Assembly: GCF_050958605.1 (NCBI RefSeq)
Contig: NZ_JBJHDO010000003.1
Span: 62,001 to 126,000 of the forward strand
Direction of reading: 5' to 3'
DNA length: 64,000 nt
Source: G016756615 sp050958605
GTDB taxonomy: Bacteria; Pseudomonadota; Alphaproteobacteria; Rhizobiales; Rhizobiaceae
Shown: positions 25,703-36,325 of the stretch, one piece after another
How the letters are laid out: the number at the start of each line of letters is the position of its first letter
Numbering within the stretch: position 1 is the stretch's first letter
Notes under the pieces: model-generated
What the model saw: only the letters and a program-made list of their open reading frames with translations
The model's database searches: none
Told to the model about the DNA's origin: nothing
Translations under genes and position numbers: made by a program

Positions 25703-26541
25703 GAGCGGTCTCCATCGGCCGGCGGGGTACCAGGATCCGCGCGATACCAACCCGTGGTCATCGATCGCAGTTCGTTCAGGGGGCCGGCCAGAAGCACCAT
25801 GAGGATGTGAACGATGAAGAAAGCGACAAGCAGCAGCATGACGAGAAAATGGACCGAGCGCGCTGTCTGGCGGCCGCCGAAGAGATCGAGCAGCCATGGC
25901 CAGGCCGCGACCATGCCGGGCGACATCGTCAGGCCGCTGAGAACGATCAGCGGGAACAGGACGAAGAGCACTCCCGCGTAAGTCACCTTTTGCAGGACAC
26001 CGTAGCTGCGTCCGTGATGGAAGCGCCCACGCGCATGATCCAGGATGTCCCGCGGAAGACGCCGGATGTCGGCGCATGTTGGAAGAAGACCGCGGCGGAG
26101 GCGACCGCCGGCCAGGGCATTCACGAACCAGACGAAGAGTGTCGCGACGAATATCCAACCGAAGAAGAAATGGACGAGGCGCCCAGTCGCCAGATCCTGA
26201 TAAGACGGCAGGGTTGCCCAAGCTGGGAACCCTCGCGGCTCTCCGTTGCTGACGCCAAGGACACCGGTTGTGTCGAAAACACGGTCGAAGACCGCGGCTC
26301 GGCCGCGCAGCCCTTCCGGCGTTTCCTCCGCATAGATGGCGAGCAGGAAATTCTCATATTCGAACCCGGATTCCTGACCGACATACAGCGCCGGATGGGC
26401 ATTGAATATCTGCAGGGCCGACACGAGAAGGAAGAACAGGCAGACCGCCCACGTCCAATGGGTCGCCCGGGTCCAGACGGATTGCCGATAGACCAGCGGT
26501 CCGATCGGACGGGACGTTCGTTTTTCCATCGATTCAATCAT
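25699..26541 (-). CDS. Cytochrome b561-type membrane subunit for the molybdoenzyme
   Basis: A 280-residue protein with four to five hydrophobic helices and histidines placed as in di-haem b561 subunits: RATHWTWAV near residue 26, LVHFFFGWIF near 123, and SVHFLVMLLLVAFFIVHIL near 228. It should pass electrons between the quinone pool and the downstream molybdoenzyme, with which it overlaps by four bases. It replaces the MsrQ partner seen in E. coli. The start may be 26541 or the Met at 26529; neither has a strong ribosome site. Confidence 0.83.
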   Translation of the reverse strand: MIESMEKRTSRPIGPLVYRQSVWTRATHWTWAVCLFFLLVSALQIFNAHPALYVGQESGFEYENFLLAIYAEETPEGLRGRAAVFDRVFDTTGVLGVSNGEPRGFPAWATLPSYQDLATGRLVHFFFGWIFVATLFVWFVNALAGGRLRRGLLPTCADIRRLPRDILDHARGRFHHGRSYGVLQKVTYAGVLFVLFPLIVLSGLTMSPGMVAAWPWLLDLFGGRQTARSVHFLVMLLLVAFFIVHILMVLLAGPLNELRSMTTGWYRADPGTPPADGDRS

Positions 26542-26619
26542 GGCGAGTCCATCGCGTGCTCAATTCCGGGTTCGAATGAACCAGGCGGACGAAGCTACGA
26601 TGGGAGTGCCGAGGAAGTT

Positions 26620-27810
26620 TCAGGCGACCGTTTCCGGCCGTGCATCCCTGGCCGCGAGATAGACCAGCAACGCGAGCGCCAGCGCCGCCGCGTAGAAGAC
26701 GAACAGCGCCTGATAGGCTGCCGCCGGCTCTCCGGGAACAATGTTGGCCGTCACCACGCCGCCGGTTGCAAATTGCATGACACCGACGCCGCCGACGGAA
26801 AAGAAATTCATGAGCGTCACGCCTCGTCCCATCAAATGAGCGGGTACAAATGCCCTGGCATGCGCCATCAGCAGGCCGTAGGCTCCGCCAAACAAGCCGA
26901 TCACGACGAATACCCCCGTAGTGGTCGCTATGTCCGTCACCACGTTCAGAGAGAGATAGAGGACGGCGAGGAGGCCAATCGTATTCCCCCCGAACGCCAC
27001 CCATTTGCGGGTCTTGAATATCGTGTCCAGGGGTCCGTACAGGAAAGCGCCCCCAACCATGGCCAGCGCCATATAAAGCGTGACTTCACCGATCATCACG
27101 CTATCGGCACCGTAGACATCGGCGAGATACGGTCCAGCCCACAGGCCACGGATCCCGCTTGCCGGGGCATAGTTGAGGGCGGTCAGCGGAATGATCGGCC
27201 ACAGGACCTTCATGCGCAGGAGTTCGAGATAGCCCGACAGCCCCGCCGATGGTCCGGACATTGCCTTGGGATCCCGCACGAAGGCGGCAATCGCGATTGC
27301 CGTGCACAGCGTAATGAGGGCAAGAGCGACCATGACCGGACGCCAGCCGAACGCCTCGGCCGCATTGGCGAGCGGCGCCGCGCCGATGACATTGCCGGCC
27401 GTCCCGAACGCAACCGTCCAGGACGAAAGCACGGCGAAACGGGCCGGCGAAAAGGTCTTGGCGAAAATGAACAAAGCGGCCATCAGCACGGGCGCGCAGC
27501 CGATGCCGATCAGCGCCATGGCCGCAATCACCATCCAGGGGGCCGCCGCCGCCGCGAAAAGCAACGCACCGCCGGCGCCGCCGATCGCAATGAACAAGGC
27601 AGCCGTTCGCCTTGGCCCAAAACGATCGAGCGCTACCCCGACCGCAAACTGGGCGAAGGCGAAGGCTACGAACCAGATCCCTGAAGCCTGGGCAAGCTGC
27701 GCCTTTGTCATGGCAAGCTCGGTGGTCAAGGCCGGCGTCAGGACCGCAAGAAAAGAGCGGTAGAATTGCGACAGCACATAGCCGACGGCAAGCGCCGCGA
27801 TTCCGCCCAT
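26620..27810 (-). CDS. Major facilitator superfamily transporter
   Basis: A 396-residue membrane protein with twelve predicted hydrophobic segments and the MFS loop DRFGPRRTA near residue 62. It resembles the nitrate/oxalate-formate-like or sugar-phosphate antiporter groups only loosely, so no substrate is proposed. It lies between the cytochrome b gene and acvB on the same strand, but gaps of 78 and 68 bp suggest a separate transcript. Confidence 0.87.
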   Translation of the reverse strand: MGGIAALAVGYVLSQFYRSFLAVLTPALTTELAMTKAQLAQASGIWFVAFAFAQFAVGVALDRFGPRRTAALFIAIGGAGGALLFAAAAAPWMVIAAMALIGIGCAPVLMAALFIFAKTFSPARFAVLSSWTVAFGTAGNVIGAAPLANAAEAFGWRPVMVALALITLCTAIAIAAFVRDPKAMSGPSAGLSGYLELLRMKVLWPIIPLTALNYAPASGIRGLWAGPYLADVYGADSVMIGEVTLYMALAMVGGAFLYGPLDTIFKTRKWVAFGGNTIGLLAVLYLSLNVVTDIATTTGVFVVIGLFGGAYGLLMAHARAFVPAHLMGRGVTLMNFFSVGGVGVMQFATGGVVTANIVPGEPAAAYQALFVFYAAALALALLVYLAARDARPETVA

Positions 27811-27878
27811 CGATCTCCCCTCTCCGTTATCGACAGCCCTACCCCGTCTTTGACGCCCGGCGCAATGGACCAGGGCGG

Positions 27879-29231
27879 CTAACCTATGCGCCCCATGATC
27901 TTGCGGGCCACGGCTTCATAGTCGTCGTCGAAATGGTGCCCCCCCGGCAGTTGGACGACTTCAGCGCCGCTTCCCTGGAGCTTCGGGCAGATGCTGTCGT
28001 CGTCGTCCTCGCCGAAGATGCACTGCACCTTGCCAGGCGGAATCTTGCTCACTTCAGGCATTGTCGGGTGCGAGGGGTCGCCGCCGCCACCGAACCAGCC
28101 CGAGACGTCGAACCGGAACGCGGCCGCATCGCTGAGGCCGAGCAGCGAGACGGTCGACACTTTCGCCTTCTCGTTTTCGGCAAGGCGATTGTATGCGGCA
28201 GGCAACACATCGGCGCCGAAGGAATAGCCTACGAGCACAACGGAGCGGACCTGCCACGCATCGCCGAAGTAGTCGGTAATCCGCGAAAGATCGGCTGCGA
28301 TCGCCTCGGGTGATTTCTCCGACCAGAAATAACGCAGCGAGTCGATCCCTACCGTGGGCACCCCCTTCGACGCCAGGAACTCGGCGATTTCGCGATCGAT
28401 GTCTCGCCAGCCGCCGTCTCCGGAAAGCACGATCGCCATTGTGTCGTGCGCTGAATGGGCAGGCAGGACGGCCAGCGGCAGATCGGCGAGGCCGTCGCCA
28501 ACCGTGGATGGCGCCTTGGCCAGAATGGTGGCGACCGCGTCCTCGAGCGCCTTTGCCGGTTGGCCGGTTCCTTGCGCACGTTCGATCGCGAAACCCTGTG
28601 CGATGAGAGACCCGATATGCGCCTTGCCGGTATCGTCGCCGTCCGCAGTCTCGACAACCTGGATCGGCGCGGGCAGCTTCCCGGGTTGCAATCCATAACT
28701 CCAGCCACTGCCGTCGGCGCTTTTCGCATGAGGCGCGCCTGAACAGAGCTCCCGCGTGAAAGGCAGGGTGCTCCCCGGATCGACCGCGACGAAACGCCGG
28801 ATCGTTGCGAGTGGCGACTGCGCCGCGAGGGCGAGCGTCATCGTGCCGCCGGCGCCTGTCCCCGCCACGATGGGATGAACGTAAGATGTCGTGCCGATCG
28901 CGCGCTGCAGTGTCTGGCTGAACTCTTCCATGTCGGAGATGAAGTAAACGCAGTCTCTGCCGCGGCCCGCCGCTTTGGCAAAACTGCGGGCGAGATCGAC
29001 GCCAACCACAACGCCGCCCGACGCGGCGAGAGCACGGGCGGTCTGCCTGTCCTTCGCGCCGTATCCGGTCCGGTCCGAAAATAGGAACACGACGCCGCGC
29101 GGCATGTCGTCTGGGCGTACGACTTCGGCGACTGCCAGCGTGTCCGTCTCGGGGTAGGTCATCGGCCGCAGCATATAAACGGCGACAGCAACTGCCGCGA
29201 CAGCGGACAGGGCCAGCGGCAGGATTCTCAC
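27879..29231 (-). CDS. acvB: AcvB/VirJ family lysyl-phosphatidylglycerol hydrolase
   Basis: A 450-residue exported protein with an N-terminal hydrophobic anchor (about residues 3-22) and two alpha/beta-hydrolase-like halves. The second half has the nucleophile elbow GYSFGAD near residue 363 and a C-terminal PGGHHFDDDY with the catalytic His. In Agrobacterium, AcvB degrades lysyl-phosphatidylglycerol in the periplasm (established knowledge). It starts at GTG 29231, overlapping the mprF stop (GTGA), the same coupling as lpiA-atvA in Rhizobium tropici. The first half has GTGAG where an elbow would be, so it is probably inactive. Confidence 0.9.
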   Translation of the reverse strand: MRILPLALSAVAAVAVAVYMLRPMTYPETDTLAVAEVVRPDDMPRGVVFLFSDRTGYGAKDRQTARALAASGGVVVGVDLARSFAKAAGRGRDCVYFISDMEEFSQTLQRAIGTTSYVHPIVAGTGAGGTMTLALAAQSPLATIRRFVAVDPGSTLPFTRELCSGAPHAKSADGSGWSYGLQPGKLPAPIQVVETADGDDTGKAHIGSLIAQGFAIERAQGTGQPAKALEDAVATILAKAPSTVGDGLADLPLAVLPAHSAHDTMAIVLSGDGGWRDIDREIAEFLASKGVPTVGIDSLRYFWSEKSPEAIAADLSRITDYFGDAWQVRSVVLVGYSFGADVLPAAYNRLAENEKAKVSTVSLLGLSDAAAFRFDVSGWFGGGGDPSHPTMPEVSKIPPGKVQCIFGEDDDDSICPKLQGSGAEVVQLPGGHHFDDDYEAVARKIMGRIG

Positions 29232-31828
29232 TTCGAGATCACTCCGCGAATACCACCGCTGATCAGCACCGTCACGTCGGCAATGGCAAGCATCGGATTG
29301 AGGCCACCGGCGACCGCCATATAACGGGGTGACCATATCGGGTCGAACTTGTTCTTGAACGCGCGCAGGCCGTGGAAGTTGTAGAACGCCTCGCCGTGGT
29401 CATAGGCGGCGTGGCCCATCTTGTGCCAGAGGGGCGCGACGGGGTTTTCCGACAGGCCGGCGAGCGGCGCCATCCCAAGGGAAAACCAGCAGTAGCCCAT
29501 ATCCTTGAAATGAAGCAGGAGCTTGCCGAACAGGACTTCCATGCTGCCGTTGGGCGCCTGGGGATGGAAGCGCATGAGATCCACTGTCACCTCCTCCTTC
29601 GATCCGGTCGTCATCACCGTGGCGAATGCGACGATCCGGCCGCCGTGCCTCAATACCGCAACGGGCTGCGAGGCCACATAGCCGCGATCGAACGCTCCGA
29701 GCGAGAAGGCTTTCTCGCGAACATCGTGCTCGGCCAGCCATGCATTCGACACCCCTTGCAACTCTTCCATGATGGCTGGGACATCTGTGGTCGGAACGAT
29801 CTCAAAGGTAACGCCGTCACGCTCGAACCTGTTCAGCGCCGTGCGGAGCGAGGCGCGACGCCCGCCCTTCAAATCGAAAGCCTTGAGATCGACCCGCGCC
29901 TCTTCCCCAAGCTTGAAAGCATACAGCCCGGCGTCTGCATACATGGACAGGCTTTCCGCAGGGACCTGGTAGAAAACGGCCCTCCCCCCATGGGCGCGTG
30001 AGAGCTCGACAAAACGCCAGACCAGTTCGTGCCGGTTCTCTTCAGCCCCGATGGCGCCGAACAATGCGATCCAGGACCGTCCCCTCTTGCCATACATCAG
30101 GAACGTCCTGCGATCGCTGGAGAAGAGCAGGCTCTTGTCGCCCATTCGCACGAGATTGGCATCGGCAACGGGCTGGTTTCCCACGATCTCGATCGCATTA
30201 CGCAGATCTTCGTCATTCGGACGTTGCGGCTTGCCCGCCGGCGGGCGGATGAGCAGCGAGACAGCGATTCCGGCAGCCACGATGATGATGCCGAGCGCGG
30301 CGCGGAGACTGCGAGGCGCAGTCGCGGAAAACTCGAACTGCCACCACAGCTCATGCGAATAGTCGACCTCTTTGTACACGAAGAAGAGGATCGTCAGGGC
30401 GAGCGCGAGTACCGTTCCGACACAAAGCCACCATCCAGCCGACAGGCGGTCGTGGATCAGCGAGGCGGGCCGCGTGAAGAGACCGCGGGTCAGCAGAAGC
30501 GAAACGAACAAAATCGCGAGGAGCAGGGCTTCGCCGATCGCGACGCTCTTGACCAGTGCCAATGGAATGGAAACGGCTGCAAGCGCGGCTGCGATCCACC
30601 AGGCGCCGTCGAGCCGATGGACGAGCCCGCGGGCCGCGAGAATCATGAACAGGCCGATCACGCTGGCCAGGAAATGCGCGCCCTCCAAGATGGGCAGCGG
30701 TAGCAGCGCCTCCAGCCAGCCTATGACGATGTCGGGGGTGGGCGTGACACCGGATACCACCAGCATCGTTCCGATGACCGCGGTAAAAGCCGCCAACACG
30801 ATGGGAACGGCAGCATGTGCAGCACCTCGCAAGGCGGCGTTTGCCGCGGTCGCGCGACGGAACTCGACGGCCGAGAGCGCGATGGCCGCGAGGACCAGCG
30901 GCAAGACGTAGTAGATCACACGATAGAGCAGCAAGGCACCGACCACACCACCGAGCGGCAGATGGCTGCCGAGGGCGGCGAGCACCAGCGCCTCGAACAC
31001 GCCGACGCCTCCGGGCACATGGCTCAATATGCCGAGCCCGACGGCGACAGAGTAAACCGACAGCACGAAAGGATACGAGACCGGTCCCTCCGGCAGGAGC
31101 ACCCACAGAACTGCCGCCGACGCGGCGAGATCGACGACGGTTGCGAGGAGTTGCACCACGATGGCGGTGGCGCTGGGCAGAGCGAGCCTGCGACTGAAAA
31201 GCGTCAGATGCCGCGGTCCGAAAGCTGCGAAGAGTATGATGGCCAGGACCAGTGCAAGCACCAGATAGGCTGCGATGCGAATAGAGGCGACGGGCAGGCC
31301 GGCGCTCGCCGCCAAGCCAGCATCCGCCGTGACCAGCCCAAGTCCCGCAACGAAGGCCAGGCCGATGCCGAAGGCGAAGGTGACATAGCCTACGATGCGA
31401 GCCACCTCCTCCGGCGTGACCCCAAGCGGCGTGTAGAAGCGGTATCGAACGGTGCCGCCGGTAAGCGGCCCGAAACCTGCGATGTTACCGACGGCGTAAG
31501 CGCAGAAACTTGTGAGAGCGACGATGCCGAAGGGCAGCTTGCGGCCGACGAAAGCGAGCGCCTGCCGGTCGTAGACAGACAGGGCGGAAAAGCTCACGAC
31601 AGTGAAGAGGACGGCCAGCGCGAGATCCCGAAAGCTCGTCGCCTTGATCGCATGGACAAGGTCCTCGTAGCTGACATCGGCCAGAATGCTGTTCAGCGCC
31701 AGCGCGGAAACAACGATGACGGCGAGCGCGGCGACGACAAAAAGCCTCGCACGATAGGTTTCCCAGAACCCGCCTTCGCTCGTCCCTTCGGAACGATCGG
31801 CGTCGGTGGCCAAACCTGTCTCCGTCAT
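29228..31828 (-). CDS. mprF: Lysylphosphatidylglycerol synthase/flippase
   Basis: An 866-residue protein known as LpiA in rhizobia. The N-terminal two thirds hold about fourteen hydrophobic helices (flippase part) and the C-terminal ~300 residues form the cytosolic aminoacyl transferase domain, with SLGMAPLAGLS near residue 788. It transfers lysine from Lys-tRNA to phosphatidylglycerol, lowering surface charge and helping acid and cationic-peptide tolerance. The stop overlaps the acvB start, so synthesis and hydrolysis of the lipid are coupled. Confidence 0.94.
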   Translation of the reverse strand: MTETGLATDADRSEGTSEGGFWETYRARLFVVAALAVIVVSALALNSILADVSYEDLVHAIKATSFRDLALAVLFTVVSFSALSVYDRQALAFVGRKLPFGIVALTSFCAYAVGNIAGFGPLTGGTVRYRFYTPLGVTPEEVARIVGYVTFAFGIGLAFVAGLGLVTADAGLAASAGLPVASIRIAAYLVLALVLAIILFAAFGPRHLTLFSRRLALPSATAIVVQLLATVVDLAASAAVLWVLLPEGPVSYPFVLSVYSVAVGLGILSHVPGGVGVFEALVLAALGSHLPLGGVVGALLLYRVIYYVLPLVLAAIALSAVEFRRATAANAALRGAAHAAVPIVLAAFTAVIGTMLVVSGVTPTPDIVIGWLEALLPLPILEGAHFLASVIGLFMILAARGLVHRLDGAWWIAAALAAVSIPLALVKSVAIGEALLLAILFVSLLLTRGLFTRPASLIHDRLSAGWWLCVGTVLALALTILFFVYKEVDYSHELWWQFEFSATAPRSLRAALGIIIVAAGIAVSLLIRPPAGKPQRPNDEDLRNAIEIVGNQPVADANLVRMGDKSLLFSSDRRTFLMYGKRGRSWIALFGAIGAEENRHELVWRFVELSRAHGGRAVFYQVPAESLSMYADAGLYAFKLGEEARVDLKAFDLKGGRRASLRTALNRFERDGVTFEIVPTTDVPAIMEELQGVSNAWLAEHDVREKAFSLGAFDRGYVASQPVAVLRHGGRIVAFATVMTTGSKEEVTVDLMRFHPQAPNGSMEVLFGKLLLHFKDMGYCWFSLGMAPLAGLSENPVAPLWHKMGHAAYDHGEAFYNFHGLRAFKNKFDPIWSPRYMAVAGGLNPMLAIADVTVLISGGIRGVISK

Positions 31829-32144
31829 AGCCGCGCCTCCCGCTGGTGGGGATCTTCAGCACCGGAGGCACCGGAAAGGCGGTGGCCCGTACGCCTGCGA
31901 AAGGAGGAAGGCGCTGCCATATGGAAACATCCATCGATTGCGGTGGCAGGCCTGACGCGAGACGGGGGCAAGAATGTGGCGGAAGGCGGAGTCGACGACT
32001 TCCACTCTCCTGCCTCGACGGCCCGCTATTTCGAACCAAGACCCCGAGCGTCAAAGTCCAAGCGACAATCTCGCGACATATGGTTGTGTCTTGTGCTATT
32101 TGAGTATCCGTTCACAACCGACCATGAAACGAGGAATTCAACCC
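31829..32144. other. Divergent intergenic region upstream of mprF
   Basis: This 316-bp gap between mprF and the glycine-zipper lipoprotein gene must hold both promoters. Its right part (32070-32110) is AT-richer. I see no reliable gene in it; the open frame crossing it continues into the lipoprotein gene without a plausible start before 32124. Confidence 0.5.
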
Positions 32145-32390
32145 ATGCGGAAGATGATTGTCGCACTGGCAGCGATCGTTGCGCTGAGCGGCTGTACGAC
32201 CACCGAGAGGGACGTGACCGTGGGAACTGCGGCCGGCGCGATTATCGGCGGCATAGCTGACGGCGGAACGGGAGCCCTGATCGGCGCGGGTGCCGGCGCG
32301 CTCGGCGGCCTTCTGGTCCGCAACCTGCGCAACGGCTATTGCGAGTATCGCGATAAGCGCGGACGCATTTACACTGCCCGCTGCAACTAA
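32145..32390 (+). CDS. Small glycine-zipper lipoprotein
   Basis: An 81-residue protein starting MRKMIVALAAIVALSGCTTT, with the lipobox ALSGC placing the lipidated Cys at residue 17. A Gly/Ala-rich segment (GTAAGAIIGGIADGGTGALIGAGAGALGG) forms a glycine-zipper membrane helix, and the basic tail ends with two cysteines. It resembles the OsmB/17-kDa surface antigen type of small envelope lipoproteins. ATG 32145 is chosen over 32124 because GAGGA lies 9 nt upstream. Function is unknown. Confidence 0.82.
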   Translation: MRKMIVALAAIVALSGCTTTERDVTVGTAAGAIIGGIADGGTGALIGAGAGALGGLLVRNLRNGYCEYRDKRGRIYTARCN

Positions 32391-32410
32391 CGGCTTAAAC
32401 ACGACGGCCA

Positions 32411-32430
32411 GAGGACGGCATGCCGTCCTC
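32411..32430. terminator. Perfect 20-bp palindrome between convergent genes
   Basis: GAGGACGGCA is followed directly by its exact reverse complement TGCCGTCCTC. It lies 20 bp after the lipoprotein stop and 71 bp from the stop of the convergent oxidase gene, so a bidirectional terminator is the likely role. There is no T-run. Confidence 0.55.
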
Positions 32431-32501
32431 CGGTTCCATTCAGTCTCGACAGATCCTTGACCGACAGCTTCGCAGACGAAAGTTGGTCGGCGAATAGGGA
32501 T

Positions 32502-33902
32502 TCAGGAACGAGTGGAAACGATCTTGCCCGGATTAAGCGTCCCGCCAGGATCGAGCAAGGTCTTGATGGCGCGTGCGAGTTCCTGCTTTACCGGATCGGC
32601 ATAACGCTCATAGGCGTCGCGCTTGTCGAGGCCTACGCCATGCTCGGCCGAGAACGAGCCGCCGCACTCTCGCAAGCCGGAATAAAGCACATCCTCGATC
32701 GCCCTGTGCCGCTCATGCGACACGGGGCCATCGACGTTTATCGAGATATGCAGATTGCCATCACCGAGATGGCCGAAAACATAAGGCGCGTAGGCGGGAT
32801 CGATAGCCTTCAGGCCGGCCTCGAGGCGCGCGACATAGCTGTCGATCTCGTCGCCGGGGACCGACACGTCGAAGGATGGCGGGTCCTTGTGCATGCGCTC
32901 GATCTGCTCGGTTTCCTCGCGCAGCCGCCAGATCGTTCGCGCCTGCTGGTTAGAGGTCGCGACGAGCCCATCGAGGATGCCGGCCTCCTCCCAGATCGCC
33001 GCCAGCCCGTCCTCCAGCGCCGTCGTCGCAGCGCCCAGGTCGTCGGCGCCGAGTTCCAGCAACAGCAGGCAAGATGCATCGAGCGGTAGCTGGCCGGGCT
33101 CGATACCGAGCATCCGGCTCATGGCGAGGGCAAAGCGATGCCACATGATCTCGGCGGCGCGCAGGCTGATGCCAGTCCGGCCGAGGAAATGCCGGACGAT
33201 CCGTTGGGCGCTAGCGGCGTCCGGCACGCCCACGAGAGCCGTAGCCCCGGCGGCCGCAACCGGATTCAGCTTGACCGCGACGCGGGTGACAATTCCAAGC
33301 GTGCCCTCGGTGCCGATGAACAGGTGCTTGAGATCGTAACCGGCACTGGTCTTCATGACACGGGTAAGATCGGAGAACACGCGTCCATCGGGAAGCACGA
33401 CTTCGAGGCCGAGCACGCGATTGCGCATGGTGCCGTTTCGGAAGGCCATGATGCCGCCGGCATTGGTGGAGACCATGCCGCCGATAGTGCAAGTGCCGCG
33501 TGATGCGAGGTCGATGCCAGGGTCGAGCCCTTCGACAAGCGCGGCCTCCTGCAACACCGCCAACGGCGTGCCTGCCTGGACGACGGCGACCCTGGCAAAG
33601 GCGTCGATCTCCTCGACGCTGTTCATGGCGCCAAGGTCGCAGATAACCTGGCTCGGCGTGGTGGCCGCACCGCCGGCGAGCCCGGTGCGGCCACCTTGCG
33701 GCACGAGTTCGAGCCCGTTCGCCGCGCAGTACGCCACCAATGCTGCTACACCGGCAGTGTCGTTCGGACGCACGAGCGCCGCGGCGGTGAAATTGCGACT
33801 ATCGACACCGGGATCGCGGCGGGACAGCTCGGCACGGTCCCAGACGACCGCATCGCCGAGGATCTTGCGCATCTCAACGAGCAGCTTGTCTTCGTCCGTC
33901 AT
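32502..33902 (-). CDS. FAD-linked oxidase, GlcD/D-lactate dehydrogenase type
   Basis: A 466-residue flavoprotein of the vanillyl-alcohol-oxidase (PCMH) fold. The FAD-binding half shows VPQGGRTGLAGGA near residue 71 and GTEGTLGIVTRV near 197; the C-terminal FAD-oxidase half ends with GHLGDGNLHISIN and EHGVGLDKR. It oxidises a 2-hydroxyacid, for example glycolate or D-lactate; GlcE and GlcF partners are absent here, which favours a stand-alone D-2-hydroxyacid dehydrogenase. ATG 33902 has GGAG 8 nt upstream. Confidence 0.88.
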   Translation of the reverse strand: MTDEDKLLVEMRKILGDAVVWDRAELSRRDPGVDSRNFTAAALVRPNDTAGVAALVAYCAANGLELVPQGGRTGLAGGAATTPSQVICDLGAMNSVEEIDAFARVAVVQAGTPLAVLQEAALVEGLDPGIDLASRGTCTIGGMVSTNAGGIMAFRNGTMRNRVLGLEVVLPDGRVFSDLTRVMKTSAGYDLKHLFIGTEGTLGIVTRVAVKLNPVAAAGATALVGVPDAASAQRIVRHFLGRTGISLRAAEIMWHRFALAMSRMLGIEPGQLPLDASCLLLLELGADDLGAATTALEDGLAAIWEEAGILDGLVATSNQQARTIWRLREETEQIERMHKDPPSFDVSVPGDEIDSYVARLEAGLKAIDPAYAPYVFGHLGDGNLHISINVDGPVSHERHRAIEDVLYSGLRECGGSFSAEHGVGLDKRDAYERYADPVKQELARAIKTLLDPGGTLNPGKIVSTRS

Positions 33903-33951
33903 GCCCACCGCTCCACGATTGCGTCAGCCACCGCCTTCGTCGCGGCTCCAA

Positions 33952-33982
33952 GGAAAAGCGGCGGCAGAGCCGGGCCGCCGCT
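33952..33982 (-). terminator. Rho-independent terminator of the RhlE gene
   Basis: On the minus strand AGCGGCGGC pairs with GCCGCCGCT (plus-strand arms 33957-33965 and 33974-33982, 8-base loop) and is followed by TTTTCC. It lies 18 bp downstream of the helicase stop codon. Confidence 0.85.
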
Positions 33983-34000
33983 CTCTGAATTCGGGGAAAA

Positions 34001-35380
<1,380 letters not shown>

Positions 35381-35758
35381 TTCGTTCTTCTTTCAGGCGG
35401 CCCTTGCAAAGCCGCACAAATACGCGGCAGGGCGCAACCTGCCGTCGGGTCAAATGGAATGGAAACGACAAGGCGGCGGGCAAGCCCGCGCGGCTGCGCT
35501 GTCGTGCCCGCAAGCCTCATGCCAGCGGGGCTCTTTCGCCTCTTGCCGTCATCCGGAAAAGGGAAGCAGACGCAACCAGTCCCGACGTTCGGGAAGGCCG
35601 GAACTGTCCGGCCCAAGCGCCTATGGCCCGCATATGGGATAACACGGCCGAAAAGGCAAACGAAATTTGCCGCACCGCAGCAACGGACGGCCTTAAGCGA
35701 GGCTGCGCCATCTCTGCGCAACGCCCAATTATATCGCAAGCTGCTGGCCTCGGTGGGC
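35381..35758. other. 378-bp gap upstream of rhlE, possible long leader
   Basis: The gap separates the helicase gene from the DUF1697 gene on the same strand. It is GC-rich near the helicase, with local inverted repeats such as CGGGC/GCCCG around 35477, and AT-richer toward 35640-35740. Helicase genes of this kind often have long 5' leaders, so a structured leader is possible but not shown. I find no protein gene that I can support. Confidence 0.4.
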
Positions 35759-36325
35759 TCACGAAGACTTTCGTGAAGCGAGGGCAGCCTTGTCGGCCAT
35801 TTCCACCAGCGTTTGGACAGTGCGCCAATTGCGCGCCGTCAGAGGCACCCCCAAAACGCGGTCAAGCGCCTCCGCCAGCTTCGACGCACCAATGCCGTCG
35901 GGCGTGAAGAGGTAGAGCACCCCGTCGGTGATGGCGAAACGCTCGGTCGCCGTTGCCTTTTCCTGGAGCCGTTCAGCGGCGTCAGGCGCCGGCGTTCCGT
36001 CCAGCAGCACCGCATGCAGCTTCTTGTGGTCGCACGCCCCTTCCGGGAACGGATTGCGGGCGATCATTTCCTTCCAGGCGTCGGCTGAACGGACGGTCGG
36101 TCGCGAAGGGAATCCAAAGGTCTCGGCGAAGAGCCTGTCGATCGCTGCCGCCAGCTCTTTCGCTTTCATATGCGACGTCAGGACCACGTTACCGCTCTGG
36201 ATGTAGGTGGCCACCGAACCGAACCCGGCCTTGGTCAGGGCCGCGCGCAGCGTCTCCATCTTCGCGACCTTGTTGCCGCCGACATTGATGCCGCGGAACA
36301 GGACGATGAAGACGGTTTCGCTCAT
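35759..36325 (-). CDS. DUF1697 family protein
   Basis: A 188-residue protein with the DUF1697 opening VFIVLFRGINVGGNKVAKMETLRAALTKAGF and the following TYIQSGNVV strand, both typical of the family. The function is not known to me. Its start overlaps the threonine deaminase stop by four bases (ATGA 36322-36325), so the two are translated from one message. Confidence 0.86.
   Translation of the reverse strand: MSETVFIVLFRGINVGGNKVAKMETLRAALTKAGFGSVATYIQSGNVVLTSHMKAKELAAAIDRLFAETFGFPSRPTVRSADAWKEMIARNPFPEGACDHKKLHAVLLDGTPAPDAAERLQEKATATERFAITDGVLYLFTPDGIGASKLAEALDRVLGVPLTARNWRTVQTLVEMADKAALASRKSS

Noticed and set aside
25516..27684. A 722-codon open frame on the plus strand across the molybdoenzyme, cytochrome b and MFS genes.
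   Set aside because: Antisense to three well-supported genes; its composition is charged and low-complexity, with no recognisable domain.
35404..35907. A 167-codon frame on the plus strand between rhlE and DUF1697.
   Set aside because: It overlaps the end of the DUF1697 gene in antisense, has no ribosome site and no recognisable motif.
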